Positions 1 to 8,156 of a stretch of DNA of 64,000 bases are shown here, piece by piece (the first letter of the stretch is position 1; the number at the start of each line of letters is the position of its first letter). Source of the stretch: CBFHMJ01 sp965656875. GTDB taxonomy: Bacteria; Pseudomonadota; Gammaproteobacteria; Enterobacterales; Alteromonadaceae. The position numbers and the translations under genes are program-made. The notes below the pieces were generated by a model that was given only the letters and a program-made list of their open reading frames with translations, made no database searches and was not told the DNA's origin. The stretch spans positions 1 to 64,000 of the forward strand of contig CBFHMJ010000054.1 of the NCBI GenBank assembly GCA_965656875.1, in the 5' to 3' direction.

Positions 1-125
1 AGTTCAGTGGACTGAATTTGAACGGTTTTTTACGGGGTTGTCAAAAAGCCCGGCTGACAGTGATGAAACTGCACAACATTTCATCGAATTAACCCAAAAT
101 GGGAAAAGATGTGATTAAGAGACAG
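1..125 (+). mobile_element. Right end of an IS4-family (IS50/Tn5-group) insertion sequence inside a CRISPR repeat
   Basis: Positions 107-125 read AGATGTGATTAAGAGACAG. Its reverse complement, CTGTCTCTTAATCACATCT, matches the IS50 inside end at 17 of 19 bases and the engineered Tn5 mosaic end at 17 of 19. The base after it begins repeat position 10 of a CRISPR repeat, so the first 9 repeat bases are displaced. IS50-group elements make 9-bp target duplications; the expected duplication here is GCGCTCGCG (126-134), but its partner lies left of the window. An open frame ends in a TAA inside the inverted repeat, as the IS50 transposase does in its inside end. The element body is outside the window. 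A library-adapter artefact is the main alternative. Confidence 0.6.
2..118 (+). CDS. Possible C-terminal end of an IS4-family transposase (partial)
   Basis: The frame is open from the window edge to a TAA at 116-118 (38 codons). It contains the segment WTEFERFFTGL, loosely like the tryptophan-rich C-terminus of Tn5-type transposases. Its stop codon lies inside the 19-bp terminal repeat at 107-125, which is the arrangement seen in IS50. The open frame alone is too short to be significant, so the call depends on the terminal repeat. The start is outside the window. Confidence 0.35.
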   Translation, partial: VQWTEFERFFTGLSKSPADSDETAQHFIELTQNGKRCD

Positions 126-1852
126 GCGCTCGCGGGGGTTAACCGCCACAACATCTGAGCTTCTTCGTGCTCGTTGCGTCTTCCCCGCGCTCGCGGGGGT
201 TAACCGAATCATTACAAATTACAGCGTTTTCAAATACTGTCTTCCCCGCGCTGGCGGGGGTTAACCGTTATTCCACCGGACCGCCCGCGGCCAATCGGTG
301 TCTTCCCCGCGCTCGCGGGGGTTAACCGTTTTTAACTTTACTAACTGATTCTATGGTTGAGTCTTCCCCGCGCTCGCGGGGGTTAACCGGCATGAATAAC
401 TTCACCATGGGTCTTGCTGGTGTCTTCCCCGCGCTGGCGGGGGTTAACCGCTTTTTAGCGTTACATTGCCCTTTTTACCGCCGTCTTCCCCGCGCTGGCG
501 GGGGTTAACCGTAAATGTATTAGATATAGATGATGTTATATTAGTCTTCCCCGCGCTCGCGGGGGTTAACCGGTGTAACAGCCACTGACGCCGCTATCCT
601 GCTCGTCTTCCCCGCGCTCGCGGGGGTTAACCGCATAGGAAACAACTATCGGCAACGCTTGATCAGTCTTCCCCGCGCTCGCGGGGGTTAACCGGTGAGG
701 AATTTATCTTTTACCTTTTCTTTAATGTCTTCCCCGCGCTCGCGGGGGTTAACCGTGCATCAAGGCTCTTTACCAAAGGCGTTACATGTCTTCCCCGCGC
801 TCGCGGGGGTTAACCGGCCCACCGCCCCGACGCCAACAAAAATTAATGGTCTTCCCCGCGCTCGCGGGGGTTAACCGATTTTCTTTATTTGCTTGGATGT
901 GCATAACTGGTCTTCCCCGCGCTCGCGGGGGTTAACCGGTTGATTAAATTACGACACTGTTTTAGTGTCAGTCTTCCCCGCGCTGGCGGGGGTTAACCGA
1001 TTTGGGACCGACCGTCCCATATGTCAGAAAAGTCTTCCCCGCGCTGGCGGGGGTTAACCGTGGGCTTATTATGAGCCGCTAAAAAGAGATGTGTCTTCCC
1101 CGCGCTCGCGGGGGTTAACCGTTTCAATCGACCATCAAACAGTTCGTTGTTTAGTCTTCCCCGCGCTCGCGGGGGTTAACCGCATATCGCGATAATCAAA
1201 TCCCGAATTGTCTTGTCTTCCCCGCGCTCGCGGGGGTTAACCGGTTCCACTTGAACGAATAGCACCTTGATAGTTGTCTTCCCCGCGCTCGCGGGGGTTA
1301 ACCGTCTTCGTCATCCGTTTCGTCGATATGGTTTTTGTCTTCCCCGCGCTCGCGGGGGTTAACCGAACAATTATTCACAATAATTTTGAAATCATGAGTC
1401 TTCCCCGCGCTCGCGGGGGTTAACCGCGATCAATAATTCTGGTGCTAAACGTTTCACGAGTCTTCCCCGCGCTCGCGGGGGTTAACCTCACATGCGACTA
1501 ATTCACGGGTTTCAACCTGAGTCTTCCCCGCGCTCGCGGGGGTTAACCGAGGCCTTTATTAGTGAATTCTTAAGAATAGAAGTCTTCCCCGCGCTGGCGG
1601 GGGTTAACCGATCGAAAACCGTTTCCGCGGTCATCGTGTCAGGTCTTCCCCGCGCTCGCGGGGGTTAACCGGTAATACTCTAATTTGCGATCTCGCATTT
1701 AGAGTCTTCCCCGCGCTCGCGGGGGTTAACCGCTGCTGAAACAGCCCGTCCGACATCATTAACTGTCTTCCCCGCGCTCGCGGGGGTTAACCGTGTCTTA
1801 TGAGAAGCTTCTTTTGGCACTATAAGTCTTCCCCGCGCTCGCGGGGTTACCT
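126..1852 (+). CRISPR. Type I-E-like CRISPR array, 28 spacers, IS-interrupted at its left end
   Basis: There are 28 repeats of 29 bp starting at 178 and recurring every 61 bp (178, 239, 300 and so on to 1398, then 1460 to 1826), plus the 3' 20 bases of one more at 126-145. Repeats begin GTCTTCCCC, end GTTAACCG, and carry a GC-rich inverted repeat. Spacers are 32 bp, except a 33-bp spacer at 1427-1459. Repeats at 239, 422, 483, 971, 1032 and 1582 have G instead of C at position 15. The repeat at 1460 ends in T instead of G. The last repeat (1826) is decayed at its 3' end, as expected for the distal end. By analogy with E. coli I-E repeats, whose crRNA handle ends AACCG, the array is transcribed on the + strand. 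No cas gene and no leader are visible in the window. Confidence 0.97.
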
Positions 1853-1956
1853 AATTTAACAACAAAGCTCGCTGTAACTTACATCCCTGTAGGTGTATTC
1901 CTGTCGGCCGTCCTGGCCTCCACCTCCTCAAGCCCGTTGCAGTGCAACGTTCTTTC

Positions 1957-1985
1957 GTCGCCCCCTTGCTCGCGGGGGTTAACCG
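1957..1985 (+). repeat. Decayed CRISPR repeat downstream of the array
   Basis: These 29 bases match the CRISPR repeat at 25 of 29 positions. They start GTCGCCCCC instead of GTCTTCCCC, have TT for GC at positions 10-11, and keep the GTTAACCG end. The element is 105 bp beyond the last array repeat and is embedded in a different, palindromic repeat family. Confidence 0.8.
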
Positions 1986-2194
1986 CAATATCTAATTAAA
2001 GCTCGCTGTAACTACCATCCCTGGTGGTGTATTTTTCAGAAGCTCGCTGTAACTGCCGTCCCTGGCGGTGTATTCCGGTTCGACCATCCACGGTCTCACG
2101 CTCAAACCTGCAATAGCAGTGCTATTTCTGATTTTCGCCCTGGCCTCCACCTCCTCAAGTCCGTTGATTTTTGAAGGTAAGGCAACGTTCTTTC

Positions 2195-2223
2195 GTCGCC
2201 CCCTTGCTCGCGGGGGTGAACCG
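2195..2223 (+). repeat. Second decayed CRISPR repeat downstream of the array
   Basis: It is identical to the decayed repeat at 1957-1985 except for GTGAACCG in place of GTTAACCG at its end. It is preceded by the same flank (GCAACGTTCTTTC), so it was copied together with the surrounding repeat module. A third flank copy at 2701-2713 lacks the repeat. Confidence 0.8.
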
Positions 2224-3064
2224 TTTCAACTAATGGAATCTCGCTGTAACTACCATCCCTGGTGGTGTATTTTTCAGAAGCTCGCTGTAACTGCCGTCCA
2301 TGGCGGTGTATTCCGGTTCGACCATCCACGGTCTCACGCTCAAACCAGCAATAGCGGTGCTATTCCTGATTTTCGCCCATCAGGGCGCTGTACTATTCAC
2401 ACCTCCCGGTGTGCTTTAGGAAATGGGTGCAGTGCTTGGATGCAAAGTGAATAAACGCTGGATTCAATAGTAAATTCTCCACGCCCTGACGGAGGACCAT
2501 CAGGGCGAGGGAAATAAAGGCTCGCTGTAACTACCGTCCCTGGTGGTGTATTTTTCAGAAGCTCGCTGTAACTGCCGTCCATGGCGGTGTATTCCGGTTC
2601 GACCATCCACGGTCTCACGCTCAAACCAGCAATAGCAGTGCTATTTCTGATTTTCGCCCAGGCCTGCACCTTCTTAAGTCCATTGCTTTTTGAAGGTAAG
2701 GCAACGTTCTTTCGTCGGCCATCTACCGGGTGCGGCTATCGCCCATTTTTGCGTTAAAAATTATCCGTTTTTTTCATATCTTATCCTCTCGCTATCCAAT
2801 CGGTTCTATTCCTTCCTTTCTCCATTCTCTTCACTGTTACCACACCAGAGCAATAAGCACTTTCTTAACTGGTTATGTGAATACCGCATGTGAAGTATTC
2901 GCTGTATTTCCCTTAAATACCCCGCATGGGTTAATTAAATGTTTATTTTTATGAATCATTCGACTGCTTTTAACACCCTCATTTAATTCACACTGTATTG
3001 TCCAAATAATTACCAAATGTTACTTAGTGTTTAACATAGATACGTTTGCTCATTAATTGCTCGG

Positions 3065-3086
3065 TTACCAATTGTCTCATTGGTAA
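3065..3086. promoter_or_regulatory. Inverted repeat TTACCAAT-N6-ATTGGTAA, candidate operator
   Basis: Two perfect 8-bp arms separated by TGTCTC lie about 170 bp before the first cluster gene. The AT-rich arms and 6-bp spacer suit a dimeric regulator site better than a terminator, since no T-run follows. The cognate regulator is not identifiable in the window. Confidence 0.45.
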
Positions 3087-3151
3087 ACTAATGATTAACA
3101 AATAGCCTAATGATAACCTTAAATATCCAATTTTGAGACTTAACAAACGGT

Positions 3152-3171
3152 TACAAGCATTTAAGCTTGTA
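3152..3171. promoter_or_regulatory. Inverted repeat TACAAGC-N6-GCTTGTA, candidate operator
   Basis: Two perfect 7-bp arms around ATTTAA lie about 80 bp before the first cluster gene, so they would overlap or flank its promoter. It also has a 6-bp spacer, like the 3065-3086 repeat, but a different arm sequence. Functional assignment is inference from position and symmetry only. Confidence 0.4.
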
Positions 3172-3252
3172 TACTCCAGGTTCTATTTGTTACATTCCTG
3201 TTCTCCCAGTGTGGTTATATGTAGTATTTGAGTTGTAATAAGGAAGTAGTAG

Positions 3253-4044
3253 GTGAAAGGTTTTAATAATAAGTGTGAAAATTGGGAAGAAATGGAAATT
3301 AATAGGCTGGATAAATGCTCATTAAATCAGCTATTAAATAATCAAATTTCATATATAAGAATACCTGGCTTTGTTAATGCCGCCGAAAGAGCATTGCTGG
3401 TCAAATCCATCGACGAACAGGCGTTTGGTTTTTACGAAAATGTTGAGCCAAAGATTGACCGGATTGGTTGTACTGTTTTCGAGTTTTTCCGAGCAGAGCT
3501 GGATAGCTATTTTGACGAAAGTGAACGTCAGATTGCGATCAGAGACAAAATCTTCAGTGGTTCTGTTGATGTATTGAACGCCATTATCAACATGATCGCG
3601 ACCAATGCTGGTATGAAAGTCGGTGTGGCACACAGTGAATCAGGTAAGCCGTACTACGCGGGTCTGATGAGAAAGATCGAACAGGGGACTGAGCTTCATA
3701 TCGATTTTGCTCCAGCGGAACAAAAAGGCTGGGAAGTGTGTGATGTAGACAGCCAGCTTGCATTCAATCTTTATTTACAAACACCTGACGATGATAGCGG
3801 CATGACCCGTATTTATGATCGCGCCTGGACGGAACAGGATAATGAACTGAAAGATGGTTTTTATGGTTTCAGTGATGACGTGATTAAAGACGCGGGTTAC
3901 GTTGACTTTAAACCTGAAGCGGGCGACCTGATTCTGTTCAACACCAAAAACTATCACCAGGTATTTCCTTCCTCGCAAGCCCGACTGACCTTTTCATCTG
4001 CCATCGGCAGGCTTCCCTCTAAAGAACTTATTATCTGGTCATAA
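3253..4044 (+). CDS. 2OG-Fe(II) oxygenase, first gene of the biosynthetic cluster
   Basis: A 263-aa protein with the double-stranded beta-helix metal site of Fe(II)/2-oxoglutarate oxygenases: HxD at H149-D151 (in ELHIDFA), distal His at H235 (in NYHQVF) and the 2OG-binding Arg at R244 (QARLTF). The GTG start is chosen because AAGGAAG lies 6 bases upstream; an in-frame ATG at 3292 would remove 13 residues. It likely hydroxylates or otherwise oxidises an amino acid or peptide intermediate; the substrate cannot be read from sequence. The next gene starts 2 bp after its stop, so the two are co-transcribed. Confidence 0.85.
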   Translation: MKGFNNKCENWEEMEINRLDKCSLNQLLNNQISYIRIPGFVNAAERALLVKSIDEQAFGFYENVEPKIDRIGCTVFEFFRAELDSYFDESERQIAIRDKIFSGSVDVLNAIINMIATNAGMKVGVAHSESGKPYYAGLMRKIEQGTELHIDFAPAEQKGWEVCDVDSQLAFNLYLQTPDDDSGMTRIYDRAWTEQDNELKDGFYGFSDDVIKDAGYVDFKPEAGDLILFNTKNYHQVFPSSQARLTFSSAIGRLPSKELIIWS

Positions 4045-4046
4045 CA

Positions 4047-5147
4047 ATGATTACTGCTTACACCTTGAAAGGAGATAACTCTCCTGCTGAGAAAATTCAG
4101 CTTGAAAAACCGACGCTGACGGACGGCGAAGTCTTGTTGCAAACCCTGGTGACAGAAGTTTGCGGTACTGATTTACATATTCAGTCCGGCGCGATGAAAG
4201 GCATTCCTTATCCGGTGATCCCGGGCCACTTTATGGTTGGTCGGGTTACTGAAGTCGCGGGTCATAAAAAAGATATCAATGGTACGTCCATCGAGCCGGG
4301 TCAAACCCTGGTGTTTATGGACGTTCACGGTACGTGTGGCACTTGCTGGAACTGCACCACGGCGTCGTTACCGACCAAATGCGGCAGTCGTGAAGTGTAC
4401 GGTGTTACGCATCCGGTTTCAGCCGGTCCTCTGGGCGGCTGGTCTGAACATGTCTTGCTGAAAGCAGATGTTCATTGTGCGGTTTTGCCCGACTCAGTAA
4501 CGCCTGAGCGTTATATCGCGGCGGGTTGTGGTTTACCGACGGCATTACATGCGGTCGAACGTGCGCAGATTCAGTTATTCGATACGGTACTGGTTCAGGG
4601 CGCTGGCCCGGTTGGTATGAGTATCGCGATGTTGGCGCGAGCGTCCGGCGCAAAAAAGGTCATCATTATTGATCGCAACGATGCGCGTCTTGATAAAGCC
4701 AGAGAGCTTGGGTTTAACCATCTGGTGTTAAGCGCTGGCAATTTGGAAGCTGACCAACAGGCTCTGCGCGATATCGCCGGGCCGACAGGTGTGGATGTGG
4801 TGCTGGAAGCGACGGGTTCACCAAAAGCGGTATCTGAAGGGCTGTCTTTGGTCCGTGAAGGTGGGCGTTATGTCATCGTGGGTCAGTATTCTGATAACGG
4901 TGATGTTGAAATCAATCCGCATTTTCAAATCAACAGAAAACATATCTCAATCCATGCCGTCTGGGGCATAGAACTGAGTCATTTCCGCAAAATGATCGAC
5001 ATCCTGGGCACTGAAGGTGAAACCTGGGACCCGGTGATCATGGATCAGCTGGACATGAAGTTCTACTCACTGGATGAAATCAATCAGGCATTGCTTGATG
5101 TGAAAGAAGGCCGACTGACCAAGGCGGCAATTCGCGTTAGTGAGTAA
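4047..5147 (+). CDS. Zinc-dependent alcohol dehydrogenase-like protein (MDR superfamily)
   Basis: A 366-aa medium-chain dehydrogenase/reductase. The N-terminal GroES-like domain has VCGTD for the catalytic zinc Cys and a structural zinc cluster GTCGTCWNC...C. The Rossmann fold carries GAGPVG near residue 190, followed by an Asp (IIIDRND) that favours NAD(H). The usual PGHE motif reads PGHF, replacing the glutamate near the active zinc. This is odd for the family and may alter zinc exchange or activity. It is coupled to the upstream oxygenase (2-bp gap) and separated from the next gene by 167 bp. A role in oxidising or reducing a hydroxylated precursor is inferred only from context. Confidence 0.85.
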   Translation: MITAYTLKGDNSPAEKIQLEKPTLTDGEVLLQTLVTEVCGTDLHIQSGAMKGIPYPVIPGHFMVGRVTEVAGHKKDINGTSIEPGQTLVFMDVHGTCGTCWNCTTASLPTKCGSREVYGVTHPVSAGPLGGWSEHVLLKADVHCAVLPDSVTPERYIAAGCGLPTALHAVERAQIQLFDTVLVQGAGPVGMSIAMLARASGAKKVIIIDRNDARLDKARELGFNHLVLSAGNLEADQQALRDIAGPTGVDVVLEATGSPKAVSEGLSLVREGGRYVIVGQYSDNGDVEINPHFQINRKHISIHAVWGIELSHFRKMIDILGTEGETWDPVIMDQLDMKFYSLDEINQALLDVKEGRLTKAAIRVSE

Positions 5148-5205
5148 TTCATTCATCGAACATATCATATTGAATAATAAAGATTAATTGCCGTATTTGG
5201 CTATG

Positions 5206-5242
5206 TATACCGTATCGCCCCTGGGTTGAGGGGTTATACCGT
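5206..5242. promoter_or_regulatory. Direct repeat TATACCGT flanking a small hairpin
   Basis: TATACCGT occurs at 5206-5213 and 5235-5242, with CCCCT/AGGGG (5218-5222, 5229-5233) between. It lies in the 167-bp gap before the A-T/halogenase pair, so it could be an internal promoter or attenuator element. No T-run follows the stem. Evidence is positional. Confidence 0.3.
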
Positions 5243-5314
5243 CAGGCATTCTTGTGTCGCAAATTGCTGAACAGATGTCGTGTCGAATATCAGAAAAGTT
5301 GTTAAGGAAAATTA

Positions 5315-7117
5315 ATGAGCAACAAGCAGTTTTTAACAAACGAGTCAGGAGTTTCAACCGTTGGGCAGCTATTCGAGAAAAATGTAAACAGCTCACCGGA
5401 TGCTACCGCTATTCGCTGGAATGGCACCAGTTACAGCTATGCTGAACTGGATAAGCGTGTTGGACAAATCGCCCAGTCGCTGATGAACAGTGGGGTAGAG
5501 GCGGGATCAGCCGTCGGTGTTTTCCAACCGCGTTCTTTTGATTTAATCGCTTCAGTACTGGGGATCATGCGAGCTGGCTGCGTGATGGTGCCACTTGACC
5601 CGGCTTATCCGGCACCGCGCACGCTGCAAATTATTCAGCAGGCGGGTTTGAGTACCGTATTGAGCCAGGGTGATGTTAAAAACACGTTGCCAGAATCGGT
5701 GAGTGTGGTCGATGTTAACACGATTGCAGCCGATGCAGCGGCGTTTAACGGTGCGGTTGAAACGGATGCTGACCAGGTGTCATACATGATCTTCACGTCT
5801 GGTTCGTCGGGTGTACCAAAAGGTGTGATGTTGCCTCAACGCACGCTGGTTAACCTGATGCATGCTCAGCTTGATCAACATGACAGCTTTGCTCAGGCGA
5901 TGACGACCTTGCAGTTCACCTCATTGAACTTCGACGTTTCACTGCAGGAAATCTTCTCAACGTTATCGTTTGGCGGCACCCTGGTGTTGATGAACGAACA
6001 ACAACGTAACAATTTCAAAGACATGCTGGCGTTGATTAACGATGAAAACGTGGCGCGTGTCTTCATGCCTTACGCCGTGCTTCAGGGCTTAATTGATGCC
6101 GCTGAACAATACGGTATGAGCCTGCCTTCGTTGCAAGTCGTGGTAACGGCGGGCGAGCAGTTAAAAATCACTCCGTCTATCCGTGAATTCTTCAGTCGTC
6201 ATAACGACGTTGCATTAATCAACCACTACGGCCCGACAGAAACGCACCTGGCAACCTCTTATGTGTTGAGCGGCGACGCGGCTGACTGGGCGGATTTACC
6301 GTCAATTGGCGGCGCGATCACTGGTGTAAAACTGTATGTGCTGGACGAAACGGGCGAGCCGGTTAAGGCAGGCGAAACGGGCGAATTGTTTATTGGTGGC
6401 GCTCAGGTTGGCCTGGGTTATATCGGCAATGATGAACAAACAGCCGCAGCGTTTGTGAACGACCCGTTCGCGGGTGTTGATCAGGCGGTAATGTACAAAT
6501 CTGGCGATTTGGTTCGTGTTGAAGCAAACGGCGAGCTGGCGTTTCTGGGTCGTAACGATGACCAGGTGAAAATCGCGGGTAATCGGGTTGAGCTGGGCGA
6601 AATCGAAATTCAGCTAATGAAAGCGGAAGGCGTTCAGGAAGCAGCAGTGGTGGCACTGACTTCTGAAAGCGGTCAGCGTTCACTGGCAGCAGCGGTTATT
6701 CCAACAGGTACAGCAAACTGTGAACCAGCAACGTTAAAAGCTCAACTGGCGGACATGTTACCGGCTCATTTGATCCCGGGTCAGTGGCAGTTAGTGCATG
6801 CGTTACCAAAAATGCCAAACGGCAAACTGAACCGTAATGCGATTGCGGAAGAATTTGGCGCGCCTCCGGTGGCGACTGCGGCAGCTCAGAATGCTGAAAC
6901 CACGCTGGAAAAACTGGCGGCCATCTGGTGCTCAGTACTGGAACTTGAAACGGTATCGCCGGAAGACGATTTCTTCGATATCGGTGGTCACTCGTTCTCA
7001 ATGATGAAGTTAAAAGTTCAAATCGACGCTGTATTCGGTGTTGATATCGGTGAAGTCGAGTTTTTTGATAACACGGAACTTGGATTATTAGCGGCATTAA
7101 TCGACACCAAGCTTTAA
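5315..7117 (+). CDS. Free-standing NRPS adenylation-thiolation (A-T) protein, aminoacyl loader for the halogenase
   Basis: A 600-aa two-domain NRPS protein with no condensation domain. Adenylation core motifs: IFTSGSSGVPKG (near residue 158), HYGPTETH, and PNGKLNRN with the catalytic Lys (near 501). The thiolation site is GGHSF (near 555). Pocket residues read by hand as D-V-Q-F-V-A-H-L-A, closest to the proline code (DVQFIAHVV); this is tentative. AAGGAAAATTA precedes the ATG. The next gene is a SyrB2-like halogenase. In syringomycin and related systems, such an A-T protein (SyrB1) holds the amino acid as a thioester while SyrB2 chlorinates it. The pocket closely resembles that of the A domain in the protein at 46478-49918, so both may use the same amino acid. 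Confidence 0.92.
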   Translation: MSNKQFLTNESGVSTVGQLFEKNVNSSPDATAIRWNGTSYSYAELDKRVGQIAQSLMNSGVEAGSAVGVFQPRSFDLIASVLGIMRAGCVMVPLDPAYPAPRTLQIIQQAGLSTVLSQGDVKNTLPESVSVVDVNTIAADAAAFNGAVETDADQVSYMIFTSGSSGVPKGVMLPQRTLVNLMHAQLDQHDSFAQAMTTLQFTSLNFDVSLQEIFSTLSFGGTLVLMNEQQRNNFKDMLALINDENVARVFMPYAVLQGLIDAAEQYGMSLPSLQVVVTAGEQLKITPSIREFFSRHNDVALINHYGPTETHLATSYVLSGDAADWADLPSIGGAITGVKLYVLDETGEPVKAGETGELFIGGAQVGLGYIGNDEQTAAAFVNDPFAGVDQAVMYKSGDLVRVEANGELAFLGRNDDQVKIAGNRVELGEIEIQLMKAEGVQEAAVVALTSESGQRSLAAAVIPTGTANCEPATLKAQLADMLPAHLIPGQWQLVHALPKMPNGKLNRNAIAEEFGAPPVATAAAQNAETTLEKLAAIWCSVLELETVSPEDDFFDIGGHSFSMMKLKVQIDAVFGVDIGEVEFFDNTELGLLAALIDTKL

Positions 7118-7187
7118 ATCTCATCGATTTTTATAAATTTACATTTGAAATGTTGAAACACATAGAAAAGGAAAACAGGAAACAACT

Positions 7188-8144
7188 ATGAGCGATGCAA
7201 CGGTAAAAAAAGACTTCTCATTAACGGAAGAGGAGCTGGCGAGTTTTAAAAAGAACGGCTACATCGGTCCATTCACTTTGTATGACGAAGACGAAATCAA
7301 GGCAATCTGGAAACAGGTTCGTCGTGAACTAATCAACGGTGACGACAGTGCTTATGGCTTCGCTGATAAATCTGTGGTTGGTGGCATGGTGAACTATGAC
7401 CGTCACCTGGACATTGAAAACTTGTCTGATCATATTTCTCGTCCGGAAATCGTTCACCGTGTTCGCTCTATCCTTGGCGATAACCTGAACTGCTGGCGTT
7501 CAGAATTCTTCCCGAAATACAAAGGGGATGAAGGCACAGACTGGCACCAGGCGGCGGTATTTGCTCACTCAACGGGTAAACCTCAGGTTGTTTGGCCAGA
7601 AGAAGAGCTGACGGATCACCTGGGTGGTGCGATCAACGTTTGGTGTGCGTTTACTGACGCAACGAAAGCAAACGGCTGTTTACAGCTTATGCCAGGTACG
7701 CAAAATACCATGTTCTACGATGAGTCAAAGCAGATTGACTATCAGGAAGATCGTATTAACAACGTGGTTAAAAACGGCGTTAAGCGTGGTTTCTTCGGTT
7801 ATGACAACCGTGAGCGTCAAATCTCTGCGGACTGGTCACCAGACGAGTCACAGGCATTCCCGGTAGAAATGAAAGCGGGTCAGTTCCTGATCTTCTGGTC
7901 TACCTTGCTGCACGCATCATTACCTCACACCAGCACGCAAAACGACATGCGTCTTGGCTATGTGAGCCGTTATGTTCCGACATCGGTTGAAATCTACCCG
8001 GATTCAGACGAAATCATCGAGCACGGTGGTGTGGCGTCACTTGAGCGCTACGGCACAGTGTGTGTGTCTGGTGAAGATACTTTCGACCACAACAAAAAAG
8101 CAGAAACTGATCTGAAAGGTCGTCCACTGACTCCGTGTGAGTAA
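7188..8144 (+). CDS. SyrB2-type non-haem Fe(II)/2OG-dependent halogenase
   Basis: A 318-aa member of the phytanoyl-CoA dioxygenase-like fold, strongly similar throughout to SyrB2 as I recall it: FFPKYKGDEGTDWHQA, GCLQLMPGTQN, VKRGFFGYD, FWSTLLHAS, SRYVP, VEIYPDSD. The facial triad is H120-x-A122 and H242. Ala in place of the usual Asp/Glu is the hallmark of halogenases, because it leaves a site for chloride on iron. R261 matches the 2OG-binding Arg of SyrB2 (R254). The expected reaction is chlorination of an unactivated carbon of an aminoacyl group on a thiolation domain, presumably the A-T protein encoded just upstream. Cryptic chlorination followed by ring closure, as in the CmaB pathway, is possible, but no CmaC homologue is visible. 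Confidence 0.95.
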   Translation: MSDATVKKDFSLTEEELASFKKNGYIGPFTLYDEDEIKAIWKQVRRELINGDDSAYGFADKSVVGGMVNYDRHLDIENLSDHISRPEIVHRVRSILGDNLNCWRSEFFPKYKGDEGTDWHQAAVFAHSTGKPQVVWPEEELTDHLGGAINVWCAFTDATKANGCLQLMPGTQNTMFYDESKQIDYQEDRINNVVKNGVKRGFFGYDNRERQISADWSPDESQAFPVEMKAGQFLIFWSTLLHASLPHTSTQNDMRLGYVSRYVPTSVEIYPDSDEIIEHGGVASLERYGTVCVSGEDTFDHNKKAETDLKGRPLTPCE

Positions 8145-8156
8145 GTCGGCCACCAG

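Larger units (their letters stand above)
1864..2725. repeat. Cluster of multi-hairpin repeat modules between the CRISPR array and the biosynthetic cluster
   Basis: A composite module recurs about four times (starting near 1866, 2001, 2240 and 2520). Its parts are one or two units beginning CTCGCTGTAACT that hold a short hairpin, then GACC-ATCCAC-GGTC, then AATAGC-AGT-GCTATT, then a stretch ending GCAACGTTCTTTCGTCG. The first hairpin varies in a paired way: ACTTAC/GTAGGT, ACTACC/GGTGGT, ACTGCC/GGCGGT. Compensatory changes therefore keep the stem. Further hairpins lie at 2380-2420 (CACACC-TCCC-GGTGTG) and 2482-2507 (CGCCCTGA/TCAGGGCG, perfect 8 bp). The frames open through this region run across the repeats and look non-coding. 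Confidence 0.85.
2726..3252. other. AT-rich intergenic region upstream of the biosynthetic cluster
   Basis: No convincing gene is present; the short open frames here have no family resemblance. The right half holds two perfect inverted repeats, listed separately, and presumably the main promoter of the cluster. I cannot place -35/-10 boxes with confidence. Confidence 0.6.

Noticed and set aside
1..120. CRISPR leader
   Set aside because: The 19-bp IS50-like end and the 9-bp truncation of the first repeat explain this stretch better; a leader should be followed by a full repeat.
2068..2893. Several open frames of 65-130 codons on both strands
   Set aside because: They run through the multi-hairpin repeats and the AT-rich spacer, lack ribosome sites, and resemble one another only because the DNA is repeated.
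7188..8144. Ordinary phytanoyl-CoA dioxygenase-type hydroxylase
   Set aside because: The metal motif is HxA, not HxD/E, and the whole sequence follows SyrB2; a halogenase is the better call.
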